A stretch of 64,000 nt of DNA from GCA-2731375 sp964344935 (GCA_964344935.1 CAYFPL010000003.1:496001-560000), one strand, 5' to 3'; shown: positions 54,544 through 63,745, numbered from the stretch's first letter. Numbers and translations: made by a program. Notes: generated by a model from the sequence alone, not told the origin.

Positions 54544-55710
54544 ATGCAGTCACTCGCGAAACAGTCCTGGCTAGCGGCACCCGCCAGCCGGGCGGTACTG
54601 GCCGCCCTGGCAGCCAATGGTGCACGGCCAAGGTTCGTCGGCGGCTGCGTGCGCGACGGCCTGCTGGGCCGGTCCAGCGCGGATTTGGACATCGCCATCG
54701 ATCAGCGGCCGGAAGACAGTATGTCGTTGCTGCAGGGCGCCGGCATCAAGGTTATCCCCACAGGTTTGAAGCACGGCACAATCACGGCCCTTGCCGACGG
54801 ACAGCATTTCGAGGTTACGGCCCTGCGGGTGGATGTGGAGACCTTTGGACGACATGCCCAAGTCGCCTTCACTGACGATTGGCGCCAGGATGCCGAGCGG
54901 CGGGATTTCACCATCAATGCCATTTATGCCGATGGCGACGGGCATCTTTACGATCCCGTTGGCGGTGTCGACGATCTGGCCGCTGGCCGGGTGCGATTTG
55001 TCGGCGCCGCGGCCCGGCGCATCGAAGAGGACAAACTTCGCATTCTGCGCTTTTTCCGATTTCTGGCGCGGTTCGGGCGCGGCGCGCCTGATGCGGAAGC
55101 CTTGACCGCCTGCACCGCCGCCGCGCCAGGCATCGACGGCCTGAGCGGTGAACGGGTGCGCGATGAGATTTTCAAGATACTCGCCCTGCCGGAGCCGGAA
55201 GAATGCTTGAAACTCATGGCGGATACCGGCGTGCTGCAGCGCATTCTGCCCGATGGCTTCGATCTTGTCGGTCTTGTCCGTACCGACGGCGAGCCATTGC
55301 GCCGGCTGTCCGCCATCGCCACCAACGGACTTCAAGGAGCAACGGCCATCACCCAGCGTTTGCGGCTTTCCAATCGGCAAAGCAAGCGTCTGGCCTTTCT
55401 GATGTCGCCGCCCGTGCGATTGCGGGGCGATATCTCACGCCCCAACCTGCGCCAACTGCTTTATGATCATGGCGCCGAGGCGATCACGGATCTGGCCCTG
55501 CAACAGGGCGTTTCTGATCTCCCGGACCGCATCGATGAAGCGATGCCGCCGCCGTTTCCTCTTTCCGGCCGTGACGCCATTGCCGCCGGCATACCCGCCG
55601 GCCCCGAGGTGGGCGATAGGTTGCGGCAGCTGGAACAGACCTGGCGTGATGATGATTTCGCGGCGGACCGAACGGTACTGCTCGCCGCCCTGAAAGACCC
55701 CGCGGCTTGA
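54544..55710 (+). CDS. cca: CCA tRNA nucleotidyltransferase / poly(A) polymerase family protein
   Basis: A 388-residue class II nucleotidyltransferase. The active site is RFVGGCVRDGLLGRSSADLD (GG...RD and the DxD pair), followed by motif C (DDWRQDAERRDFTINAIY), the RNA-binding domain (EEDKLRILRFFRFLARFG) and a C-terminal helical part. It repairs or adds the CCA end of tRNAs; poly(A) polymerase activity cannot be excluded. The reading frame stays open upstream, but ATG 54544, 13 bases after the DUF6111 stop, is the sensible start. Confidence 0.9.
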   Translation: MQSLAKQSWLAAPASRAVLAALAANGARPRFVGGCVRDGLLGRSSADLDIAIDQRPEDSMSLLQGAGIKVIPTGLKHGTITALADGQHFEVTALRVDVETFGRHAQVAFTDDWRQDAERRDFTINAIYADGDGHLYDPVGGVDDLAAGRVRFVGAAARRIEEDKLRILRFFRFLARFGRGAPDAEALTACTAAAPGIDGLSGERVRDEIFKILALPEPEECLKLMADTGVLQRILPDGFDLVGLVRTDGEPLRRLSAIATNGLQGATAITQRLRLSNRQSKRLAFLMSPPVRLRGDISRPNLRQLLYDHGAEAITDLALQQGVSDLPDRIDEAMPPPFPLSGRDAIAAGIPAGPEVGDRLRQLEQTWRDDDFAADRTVLLAALKDPAA

Positions 55711-55841
55711 CCCGGACCGTCAGGCAAGTCCCGCTGATCTTCTCCAACCCAATCCTTTTTGCCGGGTATCGGCCTGGCGGGAGATGATCCGGTCTGCCCT
55801 TTGGTGCATATTCCCCTTCAGAACACAAAGGACCCAACCGG

Positions 55842-56240
55842 ATGGTCGATATCCGCAAGACGCTTGCGCCGCCTTATTGGGCAATGGACCCAAACAAAGG
55901 ATTGGTCAGTCGCGACTTCTGCCGGGAGATCGTCGAGCCGGGCAGCAATGAGCATTTCCCCGCCGGCTGTATGGGCCTGCGCGTTGATGACGACTTCTTC
56001 GCCGTCGCCGCCTTGCCCCTTGATTATCTGGATTGGCCGCTGCCGGAAATCGTCACCAACCTATGGCCGGAGATCGAGGACGCCACCTTTCATCCCGATA
56101 GTGGTTCCCGGGAGCAGGAAGTTGCCTTTCTCAAGGCCAGGGTGGCGCAGCTGGAACGCGAGGTCGATGCCCTGAATTCCAAGCCACAAGCTGGTTCTAA
56201 GGCAAAATCGGTGCAACGCTCCGAACTGAAACCGTTGTGA
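55842..56240 (+). CDS. Hypothetical protein with a C-terminal coiled coil
   Basis: A 132-residue protein not recognised. The first 90 residues are globular (LAPPYWAMDPNKGLVSRDF, VDDDFFAVAALPLDYLDWPL), followed by a short coiled coil (EVAFLKARVAQLEREVDAL) and a basic tail. No signal peptide or membrane segment. ATG 55842 follows AAAGGA at good spacing, and base composition matches neighbours, so it is probably a real gene. It lies 131 bases after the CCA transferase gene. Confidence 0.65.
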   Translation: MVDIRKTLAPPYWAMDPNKGLVSRDFCREIVEPGSNEHFPAGCMGLRVDDDFFAVAALPLDYLDWPLPEIVTNLWPEIEDATFHPDSGSREQEVAFLKARVAQLEREVDALNSKPQAGSKAKSVQRSELKPL

Positions 56241-56377
56241 CGAAAGTTCTGGCCGCGATGGGTCGGTTGGTGTTCAAGAATTTGGTCTATTCCAAGCAAT
56301 GTTGAGGCGGCGGCGGAACTTGGCTGTGTTAGGCTCCAGCAAGCGAGTCGGCAGAATAAACGGTTATGAGGATGGGT

Positions 56378-56737
56378 ATGAAAGTTTTGCAAAGTATGTG
56401 CCTCGTGTTGTTTGTGACCTTCGGCGGCATTTCGTCTGCTCAGGCGGTTGGGACAAACCAATTGATCAAGTGGCTGGACGGCGAAAGCAGTAAGAGCACC
56501 TGCAAGGCCGCAAACCTGTATTTCAAAGGTTTGTTCGACGGACTGGTTTCGACCAACAGGCTCTTGAGCATTCGCAAGAAACCCAAGCTTTTTTGCCGCA
56601 CCGCATTGACCATTGAGAATGCGGAAAACATTCTGCGCCGCTATGCCAGAAAAGGCGGCAAGAACTACGCCGGCAAGGATGACGTTTCCATCGCCTTGCT
56701 CTATGCCCTGCAAAAATCCTTTCCCTGCGAGAAATAG
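56378..56737 (+). CDS. Small secreted protein resembling Rap1a/Tai immunity family
   Basis: A 119-residue protein with a clear signal peptide (KVLQSMCLVLFVTFGG, cleavage after SAQA). The mature part shows the Rap1a/Tai layout: Cys near the start (STCKAANLYFKGLFDGLV), a central FCRTALTIENAENIL and a C-terminal YALQKSFPC, giving two potential disulfide pairs. Members protect against type VI effectors or are periplasmic proteins of unknown role. No effector or secretion gene is nearby, so an immunity role is not supported by context. ATG 56378 follows GAGG; in-frame ATGs at 56366 and 56372 are alternatives. Confidence 0.55.
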   Translation: MKVLQSMCLVLFVTFGGISSAQAVGTNQLIKWLDGESSKSTCKAANLYFKGLFDGLVSTNRLLSIRKKPKLFCRTALTIENAENILRRYARKGGKNYAGKDDVSIALLYALQKSFPCEK

Positions 56738-57447
56738 GCTGGCGGCGCGGGTCGCAGCCATGCCCCCACCGGACCCAGGGGCTGGCATGCATTGTCCGGT
56801 GATACGAGTGAGTCATGCCGCGTGGAAGCTGCCCGCAAGCTAAAATCAGAGCAAGATGCTGGCTGAGTACTTGCGTCAAAACTGGCGGTGCCGGCATTGA
56901 ATGCACCCCACAGCTGGGCAAAGGAATAAACAGGACACTGGAACTAGTTGTCGAAACGAAATTCTGCCAATCTGGGTAGAATTTGATGTATTACAGTCTC
57001 GCCAAATGGGTGGTTGACAAGTTGAAAATACCCATGTTCAGTCCTCGTCAACCGTATGGTCGTCGTCGCGGGCTGTTCGTCCCGCCGCTGGATGCACCAT
57101 GGCGGTATCGCAAGTGCGTTTCGTTTGGCCGAAAGCGATGCCGGCACCCGTCTCCACCGCCAATCCGTCAGAAAGGCGGGGTGTGGCCACCAGTTGACGA
57201 AGCGTACGCCGTGCGGTTGGAGTGTCGGAGAGGGCTAGGGAGGCCTCCCAATTGCCTCCGGAGATCGATATTTATTGAGGTGTTCACCTCTGCATCCAGC
57301 GGTACTGGGATGGCGCCGAACTATTCGCCGGCCGCCGGATAGACGAGCTATTGGAAGCCGGTGATCTGGACGATGCCGGCGGTTGCTAAATGGCAGCGGG
57401 TCTTTGACGAGATCAGGACACTGAAGACTGATAATCCAGCAAGGCTG
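56738..57447. other. Gene-poor intergenic stretch
   Basis: About 700 bases without a convincing gene. Frames present are Arg/Pro-rich with atypical composition. Around 57290-57390 a short frame reads YWDGAELFAGRRIDELLEAG before a stop, which looks like the eroded end of a small protein gene. No tRNA, IS end or clear repeat found. Confidence 0.45.
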
Positions 57448-57762
57448 TCAATCAGCGCCAACCTTGGCGTCATGGCGCTCATCGATGAAAATCTTCAACC
57501 TGTGCTGGGTTGGAACGACCCGACGGAGATCCTCAATCGTCCTTTGTAGCGTTGCACATATGGCGTGGCGCAGTTTCGCGCTGTCATTCTTCAAATCTGA
57601 ATCCTCAAGCTCATCAAGCGCTTCCGTGATGAACGTCTGACGCGAAATGTTGCCTTTTAGGCGACAGACAAGATCCATGGCGTCAAGTTCGGTCTCGAGC
57701 AGCCGCAGGCTTGTCCGCAATCCGTTGCGCCTATAGTTGTACAATTTGTATTTTGCCGGCAT
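57448..57762 (-). CDS. Possible ribbon-helix-helix protein
   Basis: A 104-residue frame beginning MPAKYKLYNYRRNGLR. Residues about 17-50 (TSLRLLETELDAMDLV and NISRQTFITEALDELE) resemble a ribbon-helix-helix strand followed by two helices with a conserved Ser/Arg turn. The C-terminal half is a Leu/Arg/Asp-rich helix. Ribosome site weak; composition less GC-rich than the core genome. It could be an orphan antitoxin-like regulator; no toxin gene is adjacent. Real or decayed cannot be decided. Confidence 0.4.
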   Translation of the reverse strand: MPAKYKLYNYRRNGLRTSLRLLETELDAMDLVCRLKGNISRQTFITEALDELEDSDLKNDSAKLRHAICATLQRTIEDLRRVVPTQHRLKIFIDERHDAKVGAD

Positions 57763-58102
57763 CAGCGCGACCCCAAGCTGGCCGGTTCCCACCGCGCCGA
57801 TAACCCGGGAATACCTGACAGCGCAGATACGCCACTAGGGCCTCGATCGAGCCGGACTTCAATCACCGGATCAGACATATTGCCGCACAGCAATCCGCCA
57901 ATGCATAATGGGTGTTGTGCCGAAGTTCTGTTGAAGGGGCGCAAAATCAACCGATACGCTTGCATGCTTTTGTAATCTCTTGAAATTGCGACGATTTCGA
58001 GATTCGCTGGATTGTTTCAAATGACCGTACGTAATATGAATGTTCGTGTGAATACAAATGTATGCATAGGGTGCATCCAAATATGGATGGATAGGAGTCG
58101 AC
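57763..58102. other. Intergenic region upstream of the LysR regulator
   Basis: A 340-bp AT-richer stretch without a gene, containing runs such as GAATGTTCGTGTGAATACAA around 58036. A LysR target site (T-N11-A) could lie here but is too loose to assign. The ribosome site AGGAG at 58093-58097 belongs to the LysR gene. Confidence 0.4.
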
Positions 58103-59008
58103 TTGACTGAAATTGGCTTGAGAGATTGGGATGATATCCGCTTCTTCCTGGCGGTCGCTGAAGCGAAGAGTTTTGTCGCGGCGGCAAAGCAATTGCGTAC
58201 CAGCCAATCAACGGTTAGCCGGCGCGTGGATGAACTTGAAAAACGCCTGAGCGCGCGCCTCTTTGATCGCAAGAAGCAAGGCACGGAACTAACCCCGCAG
58301 GGCCGAACGATCCAGGTTGCCGCGAAATCCATGGAGCGATCGGCGCTGGAAATTGAAAGAGGGGTTGCCGGCCTGGACCGAGAAATGCGCGGTCAGGTAA
58401 CCATCACCGCCACCGAAGGTGTCGGCGCCTATTGGCTGACGCCGAGACTGTTGGATTTTGTCCGGCAGCATCCCGGCATATGCATCAGCGTCGATACGAC
58501 CAACGACCAAAGAAATCTTGATGAACGGGACGCCGACATCGCCTTGCGCTTCGGTCGACCGGACGAATTGTCGTATCGGGCAAGGAAAGTTGCCGACTTA
58601 TCACTGTTGCCGCATGCCTCGAAAGCATATCTAGGTGAGTTCGGCACCCCGAAACGCATCGAGGATTTCCGGCATCATCATGTCGTTGATAGCGACCCTC
58701 CGATAATCGGGCCAAATTGGGACCGCTGGATCAAGGCGGTCGCCCTCTCGAAGGGTGTGGTGTTCAAGTCCACGTCACCGACCGCGGTCGCTTTTGCCAT
58801 CCGGGACGGGTTCGGCATCGGTCTTATTCCAAGGTTTTCATCGGAGGTGTTGCCGAACGTCGTGGAAATCGACGTTGACGTTGGCCCCAGCCTGGAATTG
58901 TGGGCCGTCACGCACGAGCAGACCGGCACTTCGCAGCGTGTCCGCGCCGCCATGGCCTACATCTACGACCTTTTTCAGACCGACCGGTACCGTTTCTTCG
59001 AGGGCTGA
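58103..59008 (+). CDS. LysR-family transcriptional regulator
   Basis: A 301-residue regulator. The N-terminal winged helix reads DIRFFLAVAEAKSFVAAAKQ, LRTSQSTVSRRVDELEKRLS, then LFDRKKQGTELTPQG (residues about 10-68), followed by a linker helix and a periplasmic-binding-like effector domain. Start is TTG 58103 behind an AGGAG site. No divergent target gene is present upstream, which is unusual for this family; it sits in the flexible region next to the tRNA-Pro attachment site. Confidence 0.92.
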   Translation: MTEIGLRDWDDIRFFLAVAEAKSFVAAAKQLRTSQSTVSRRVDELEKRLSARLFDRKKQGTELTPQGRTIQVAAKSMERSALEIERGVAGLDREMRGQVTITATEGVGAYWLTPRLLDFVRQHPGICISVDTTNDQRNLDERDADIALRFGRPDELSYRARKVADLSLLPHASKAYLGEFGTPKRIEDFRHHHVVDSDPPIIGPNWDRWIKAVALSKGVVFKSTSPTAVAFAIRDGFGIGLIPRFSSEVLPNVVEIDVDVGPSLELWAVTHEQTGTSQRVRAAMAYIYDLFQTDRYRFFEG

Positions 59009-59159
59009 GCGGAAAATACGCCGGATTGTTCGCCGACCCGTGAATAGACGGGCAAATGGATAGGGGCGAAGCGAATGGCCGGGTGGTGTCTGTGCCGGTT
59101 ATGCGTTCTCCGCAAAACAACCAGGAAAGGATAGTTCTCTCGATAATCTGGAATTTGAC

Positions 59160-59211
59160 TAATGGTCGGAGTGAGAGGATTTGAACCTCCGACCCCCGCC
59201 TCCCGAAGACG
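59160..59211 (-). repeat. Partial tRNA-Pro copy: attachment-site-like repeat
   Basis: Fifty-two bases identical to 60443-60494, which cover the 3' half of the intact tRNA-Pro(CGG) gene from the anticodon loop to CCA plus three bases. Beyond it the match stops abruptly and the anticodon stem is lost. This is the usual outcome of tyrosine-integrase insertion at a tRNA 3' end, marking the distal end of an element. Confidence 0.85.
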
Positions 59212-60442
59212 ATTTCGGATTTTGTCGATCAACAAAAAGTCTGAGAAAACCAGCAATTCTGCAATTCCCTCTTGGACCCAAGTGGACTGAGATGGACAAA
59301 AATCATGCGCAATCAACAAAAATGCCCCGATATATGCCCCGTTCTGAAGCCGGTCGAAATCGATCGCATCGGAGTGCTCAACCGGTCGAATGTGAGAACA
59401 ATTGCTATCGTTTCCGTGATTGTCGATTTTCGTTATCGAGTTTTGATCCGAGCTCGGCACACAATTATTTCTAAACACTGGTTGACAATATTTTCGGTGA
59501 GACTATTGGTGGAAAGTGATCAACGAGTGGCACCGTTGCTAAGGGATACCAACTCGTTGATCGGAGCGCCCCGTAGCCTGTTGGCAGGCTCGGGCGTACC
59601 ACGGCAACGGCCACGCTATCAAATCTGATGGTGTGGCCGTTCCGAATTGCCCGTATTCACCTAAATACCTGCAACTTCAAGGCCTTTTCGCCATCGGTCG
59701 GGTGTTTGTTAGGAAAATATTAAGGATTTCCCAATTATTCGCACGGGAATGGCAGAAAATTGCGAAAAACTTGTCGGCGCGACTATGATGTGAATGACCT
59801 GAATAGTGTGGAGTTTACATAAGCGCGATCCTGCGATGCCCGGCAAACTTACAGATTCGGCAGCTAGTGCAGTTAACGATTCGTTTACCCTGCAATGTTT
59901 TCCCCATTTGCTGGCTCGTTAATAGACTTATTCACTGGTCGTCCGGGGTGGCGAGACCCCGATCGACGCCGGCCAATCTTGCAGTTAACAAATTCCTTTG
60001 GACAGTCGGACCCGTCCCGTCCGTCTGATCCGTCCGGTCCGTCCGGTCCGTCCGGTCCGTCCGGTCCGTTTGGTCCGTCCAGTCCGCCTGGTCCGTCTGG
60101 TCCGTCCGGTGCATTTGGTCCGTCTTGTCCGGCCGGTCCCTAGGATCCGTGCGGCCTGTCGGCTTATCCCGTGAATTAATTACTGTTGGGCTTGCTTAAT
60201 CCGCGTCTAGAGACTGCCAACGAACATAGGAAGTCTCGAGGTCCCGCAAGGTGATTAACTCGTTTCATGCAGTCGATCAGAAGCGCAGGAGAAAGTTCAG
60301 ACACGCGGGTCCGCGACATAATCTCAAGAATAGAGTCCTTCAGTTGGACAAATCATACGCCCCAATGGGGCATTGTTTTAGTTTTGTTCCAATTAGTCCG
60401 GAGCTAAGTAAATTACTTAAGACGTTGATTTTGCTGGGAAAA
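59212..60442. other. 1.2-kb remnant between tRNA-Pro repeats, without integrase
   Basis: An AT-richer stretch without a convincing gene. Next to the left repeat, TGGAC occurs three times within 26 bases (59272-59297), which may be integrase arm-type sites (inference). The frame at 59272-59628 has no recognisable family. The right end has a tandem 9-mer tract. It looks like an integrative element reduced to its ends. Confidence 0.55.
60009..60140 (+). repeat. Degenerate 9-bp tandem repeat (GTCCGTCCG type)
   Basis: About fourteen imperfect copies, best between 60030 and 60070, where GTCCGTCCG repeats without change. In one frame it reads as Gly-Pro-Ser triplets, but no good start or ribosome site precedes it. 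Replication slippage in non-coding DNA is the simpler reading. Confidence 0.75.
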
Positions 60443-60445
60443 TAA

Positions 60446-60522
60446 TGGTCGGAGTGAGAGGATTTGAACCTCCGACCCCCGCCTCCCGAAGACGGTGCTC
60501 TACCAGGCTGAGCTACACTCCG
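60446..60522 (-). tRNA. tRNA-Pro (anticodon CGG)
   Basis: A 77-nt tRNA with encoded CCA. Acceptor CGGAGUG/CACUCCG, D-arm GCUCAGCCUGGUAGAGC, anticodon stem CCGUC/GGCGG with loop UUCGGGA (anticodon CGG, codon CCG), and T-arm GGAGGUUCAAAUCCUCU. Its 3' half is duplicated at 59160-59211, so it served as an integration site. Confidence 0.97.
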
Positions 60523-60605
60523 ATCATATGGCCCGCCGGCCATCGCGGCGGGACGGGTGCTTATAGCGCCCGAAGGCGAACTCGGCAAGACCGCTTCATT
60601 GTGCC

Positions 60606-61622
60606 CTAATAGGCCCGCTCGATGCAGAAATCGACCACGTCCGTCAGGGCGCGCTTGGCCTCGCCGTCCGGGAAAATGCCCAAGGCATCGCGGGCCATGG
60701 CGCCATAGTGGCGGGCCCGTTCAATGGAATCCACCAGAGCGCCGCTTTGGTGCAGCAAATCCATAGCGCGATCCAAATCGTCGTCGGCCTGTTCGCCGTC
60801 GGAAATGCAACGCTTCCAGAACGCCCGCTCCCCCTCGTCGCCGCGGCGAAACGCCAGCAGCACCGGCAGGGTCACCTTGCACTCGCGGAAATCGTCGCCC
60901 ACGGTCTTGCCCAATGTGGCCTGCTGGGCGGAGTAGTCCAAGGTGTCGTCCACCAGTTGGAAGGCGATGCCAAGGTTGCGGCCGAAGCTTTCCAGGGCGT
61001 CCTCCTCGGACCGGCCCCGACCTGCAATTACGGCGCCGATGCGGCAGGCCGCAGAAAACAGCGCCGCGGTCTTGGCCGAGACCACTTCCAGGTAGCGTTC
61101 TTCGGGGATTTCGATGTTGTTCAGGGTCTCCAACTGCATCACCTCGCCTTCCGAGATGATGGCGGAAGCATTGGCCAGGACCCGCAACACTTCCAAACTG
61201 CCGTCGGCCACCATGATCTGAAAGGCGCGGGAGAACAGGAAATCCCCCACCAAAACGCTGGGCTGGTTGCCCCACAATACGTTTGCCGTGGCATCGCCCC
61301 GGCGCATATCGCTCTCGTCGACAACATCATCGTGCAGAAGGGAAGCGGTATGGATGAACTCCACCGCCGCGGCCAGGCCGATCTGCCGCTCGCCCACATA
61401 GCCGCACAACCTGGAACAGGCGAGCGTGAGCATGGGCCGCAGCCGCTTGCCGCCCGAGGCGATGATGTGACCGGCCAACTGCGGGATCAGCGGCGCCCGG
61501 CTGTCCATGCGGTCGAGAATGGTGTGATTGACCTTGCTCAGGTCGTCACCCACCAACTGCATCAAAGGCTCCATCGAGGCCCGCCGGGGTCCTGCCCCTT
61601 CCAACTGTATGATATCCGCCAC
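60606..61622 (-). CDS. ispB: Polyprenyl diphosphate synthase (octaprenyl type)
   Basis: A 338-residue trans-prenyltransferase making the ubiquinone side chain. The first Asp-rich motif is LLHDDVVDESDMRRG near residue 99, the second FQLVDDTLDYS near 223, with the GGKRLRP isopentenyl-binding site near 55. I start at GTG 61622, six bases after AGAGGGA; an upstream extension has no family similarity. It is divergent from the DUF2007 gene, an arrangement common in Rhodospirillales. Confidence 0.92.
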   Translation of the reverse strand: MADIIQLEGAGPRRASMEPLMQLVGDDLSKVNHTILDRMDSRAPLIPQLAGHIIASGGKRLRPMLTLACSRLCGYVGERQIGLAAAVEFIHTASLLHDDVVDESDMRRGDATANVLWGNQPSVLVGDFLFSRAFQIMVADGSLEVLRVLANASAIISEGEVMQLETLNNIEIPEERYLEVVSAKTAALFSAACRIGAVIAGRGRSEEDALESFGRNLGIAFQLVDDTLDYSAQQATLGKTVGDDFRECKVTLPVLLAFRRGDEGERAFWKRCISDGEQADDDLDRAMDLLHQSGALVDSIERARHYGAMARDALGIFPDGEAKRALTDVVDFCIERAY

Positions 61623-61718
61623 GGATGTCCCTCTGGTTCTTGGCGACTCGGCGCCGCCAGCCCTATAGACTGCATTCGGTGGTCGAATTGCAAGGCTGCA
61701 TTCGCGGGAAGAACAAAA

Positions 61719-61922
61719 ATGATCGAACTGTTGCGCAGCAACGACATGGTGATGTTGTCCTGGGTGCAGGCTCTGCTGTCTGACGCGGGCATCGAATTCG
61801 TTCTCCTCGACCACCATATTTCCAATACCGAAGGCTCCATCGGTGCCTTCAATCGCCGTCTCATGATCCTCGACGACGACGAGACGGAGGCCCGTGCCCT
61901 ATTGGCGGATGCCGGGATCTGA
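61719..61922 (+). CDS. DUF2007 small protein (putative signal-transducing protein)
   Basis: A 67-residue cytoplasmic protein (MIELLRSNDMVMLSWVQALL and LLDHHISNTEGSIGAF). The pattern of an N-terminal strand, one helix, a short linker and a second helix (DDDETEARALLADAGI) fits DUF2007, a ferredoxin-like fold of unknown role. Followed 12 bases later by the methyltransferase gene, so they form an operon. Confidence 0.9.
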   Translation: MIELLRSNDMVMLSWVQALLSDAGIEFVLLDHHISNTEGSIGAFNRRLMILDDDETEARALLADAGI

Positions 61923-61934
61923 ACGGGGCTGCAT

Positions 61935-62675
61935 ATGGAACTGACCCACGACGGTCTGCTCGACGGCCGTATTCGTCTGCGCCAGCCCCGGCAGGGCTAC
62001 CGTGCCGGCTCGGATGCAATACTTTTGGCCGCCGCGGTGCCGGCGCGGTCCGGAGAAGTCGTGCTCGACGCCGGTGCCGGTGTGGGGGGTGTATCGCTGT
62101 GCCTTGCCGCGCGCTGCGGCGATGTTTCGGTTCTGGGCCTGGAACTTCAGGAAGACCTGGTGCGCCTTGCAAACGATAATATCCGCGACAACGATCTTGC
62201 CGGCCGGGTCAGCGTAATGGCGGGGGATATCCGACAGCCGCCCCCGGAAGTTGGCCGCGAAGTGTTTGACCATGTAGTTTGCAACCCGCCGTTCTATGCC
62301 GCCGGCCGGGCCTCTGCCTCGCCAGATGCCGGCAAGGCGGCGGCCCATGGCGAGGGCGAGACGCCGTTGGAAGAATGGCTTTCATTCTGTCTGCGCCGCA
62401 CGGCACCCGGCGGCACCATAACCGTTATCCATCGCGCGGAACGGCTGGACACGCTGCTGGCCGGCCTGCGCGGCGGTGCTGGCGAGCTGGTGGTCTGTCC
62501 ATTGTGGCCGAAGCCGGACAGGGCGGCGAAACGAGTAATCGTCCAGGCCAGGGCTGGGTCCAAGGGACCGACCCGGCTGCACCCGGGCCTTTGCCTGCAC
62601 AATAACGACGGCTCGGACACGAACGCGGCCAGAACTATTCTGCGCCAGGGCGCGGCATTGGAAATCTCCGCCTGA
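61935..62675 (+). CDS. TrmN6-like tRNA1(Val) adenine-N6 methyltransferase family protein
   Basis: A 246-residue SAM-dependent methyltransferase. Motif I is LDAGAGVGGVSLCLAAR near residue 39, and the N6-adenine catalytic motif is VCNPPFYAAG near 114. The N-terminal GRIRLRQPRQGYRAGSDAIL is typical of the TrmN6/YfiC group, which methylates A37 of tRNA-Val1. The substrate is inferred from the family. Convergent with selD, 8 bases apart. Confidence 0.88.
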   Translation: MELTHDGLLDGRIRLRQPRQGYRAGSDAILLAAAVPARSGEVVLDAGAGVGGVSLCLAARCGDVSVLGLELQEDLVRLANDNIRDNDLAGRVSVMAGDIRQPPPEVGREVFDHVVCNPPFYAAGRASASPDAGKAAAHGEGETPLEEWLSFCLRRTAPGGTITVIHRAERLDTLLAGLRGGAGELVVCPLWPKPDRAAKRVIVQARAGSKGPTRLHPGLCLHNNDGSDTNAARTILRQGAALEISA

Positions 62676-62683
62676 GGATATTT

Positions 62684-63745
62684 CTAGCTGACGGTGATGG
62701 TCGGTTCGCCCACCCTGCAGTGACCGATCACGGCAGCCGCGTCAAAGCCTTGTTCCCGCAACAGGGCCAGGACGTCATCCGCCCCGGTGGGATCGCAAGC
62801 CAGCAAGAGCGGCCCGGCCGTCTGCGGATCATAGAGCATATTGTTGCGCCAATCGGGCAGATCATCGGGTAAGGCAACGTACTCGGAAAAGGCCGTGCGG
62901 TTGCGGCCGGCGGCGCCTGTGTTCACGCCCGCCTCGGCCAGTTCCCGGCCTGCCTTCAACATGGGAATGGCGTCCAGATCCAGGGCTGCGGCCACGCCTG
63001 AGCCCTGGCACACTTCGCTCAAATGCCCCAGCAGGCCAAAGCCGGTGACATCGGTCATGGCGTGGATGTCATCACGAGCGGCCAGTACCATGCCCACATC
63101 GTTCAACTTCGTGGTGGCGGCCAGCATTTCGGCATAGCCTTCCTGTGACAGCGTACCCGATTTCACGGCGTTCGACATGAAACCGGTGCCCAGGCCCTTG
63201 GCTAGAATCAGGGCATCACCCGGCAGGGCGCCCACATTGCGCTTGATCTTGTCCGTATCCACCAGGCCGATCACGGCGAGGCCATAGATTGGTTCCAACG
63301 TATCGATGGAATGGCCGCCGGCGACAGGCACGCCGGCGTCCTTGCAGACGGTGGCGCCGCCGGCCAGAACCTGCTGAATGACATCCGTGGGAACCTTGTC
63401 GACGGGCATGCCGCAGATAGCCAGGGCCATGACCGGGCGGCCACCCACGGCATAGACGTCCGAGAGCGCGTTGGTGGCGGCAATACGGCCGAAATCGAAC
63501 GGGTCGTCGACCACCGGCATGAAGAAATCCGTCGTCGCCACCATCGCCCGTTCGTCATCCAGGCGATAGACGGCGGCATCGTCACCGGTGTCGTTGCCGA
63601 CCAGTAGTTCGGCGTTTTCATCAGGCTTAGGCAAAGTGGCAAGCAGCTCCCGCAGCACGGCGGGGGCGATCTTGCACCCTCAACCGCCGCCGTGGGCCAG
63701 GGCGGTCAGCCGTAACGGCTCACTCCCCTGTAAATCCTTGTCCAT
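62684..63745 (-). CDS. selD: Selenide, water dikinase with selenocysteine at the catalytic position
   Basis: A 353-residue SelD if the in-frame TGA at 63682-63680 (codon 22) is read as selenocysteine. The N-terminus is then MDKDLQGSEPLRLTALAHGG followed by GUGCKIAPAVL, exactly the family's catalytic GG(C/U)GCK loop. Downstream are the conserved VGNDTGDDAAVYRL, TTDFFMPVVDDPFDFGRIAA and TDVTGFGLLGH motifs. ATG 63745 follows GAGGTGG. SelD makes selenophosphate from selenide and ATP for Sec-tRNA and selenouridine. Conventional calling would start inside, at 63658, and lose the active site. A GC-rich hairpin that could serve as SECIS can be drawn around the UGA. Confidence 0.95.

Noticed and set aside
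56378..56737. Immunity gene of a type VI effector pair
   Set aside because: The Rap1a/Tai resemblance is moderate, and no effector, VgrG, PAAR or other type VI gene lies nearby.
57361..57549. A 62-codon frame overlapping the RHH-like gene on the opposite strand
   Set aside because: No ribosome site or recognisable family; overlaps a better candidate.
59895..60143. Collagen-like 82-codon frame (Gly-Pro-Ser triplets)
   Set aside because: No ribosome site, a low-complexity tract from a 9-bp tandem repeat, and both strands are open for the same reason.
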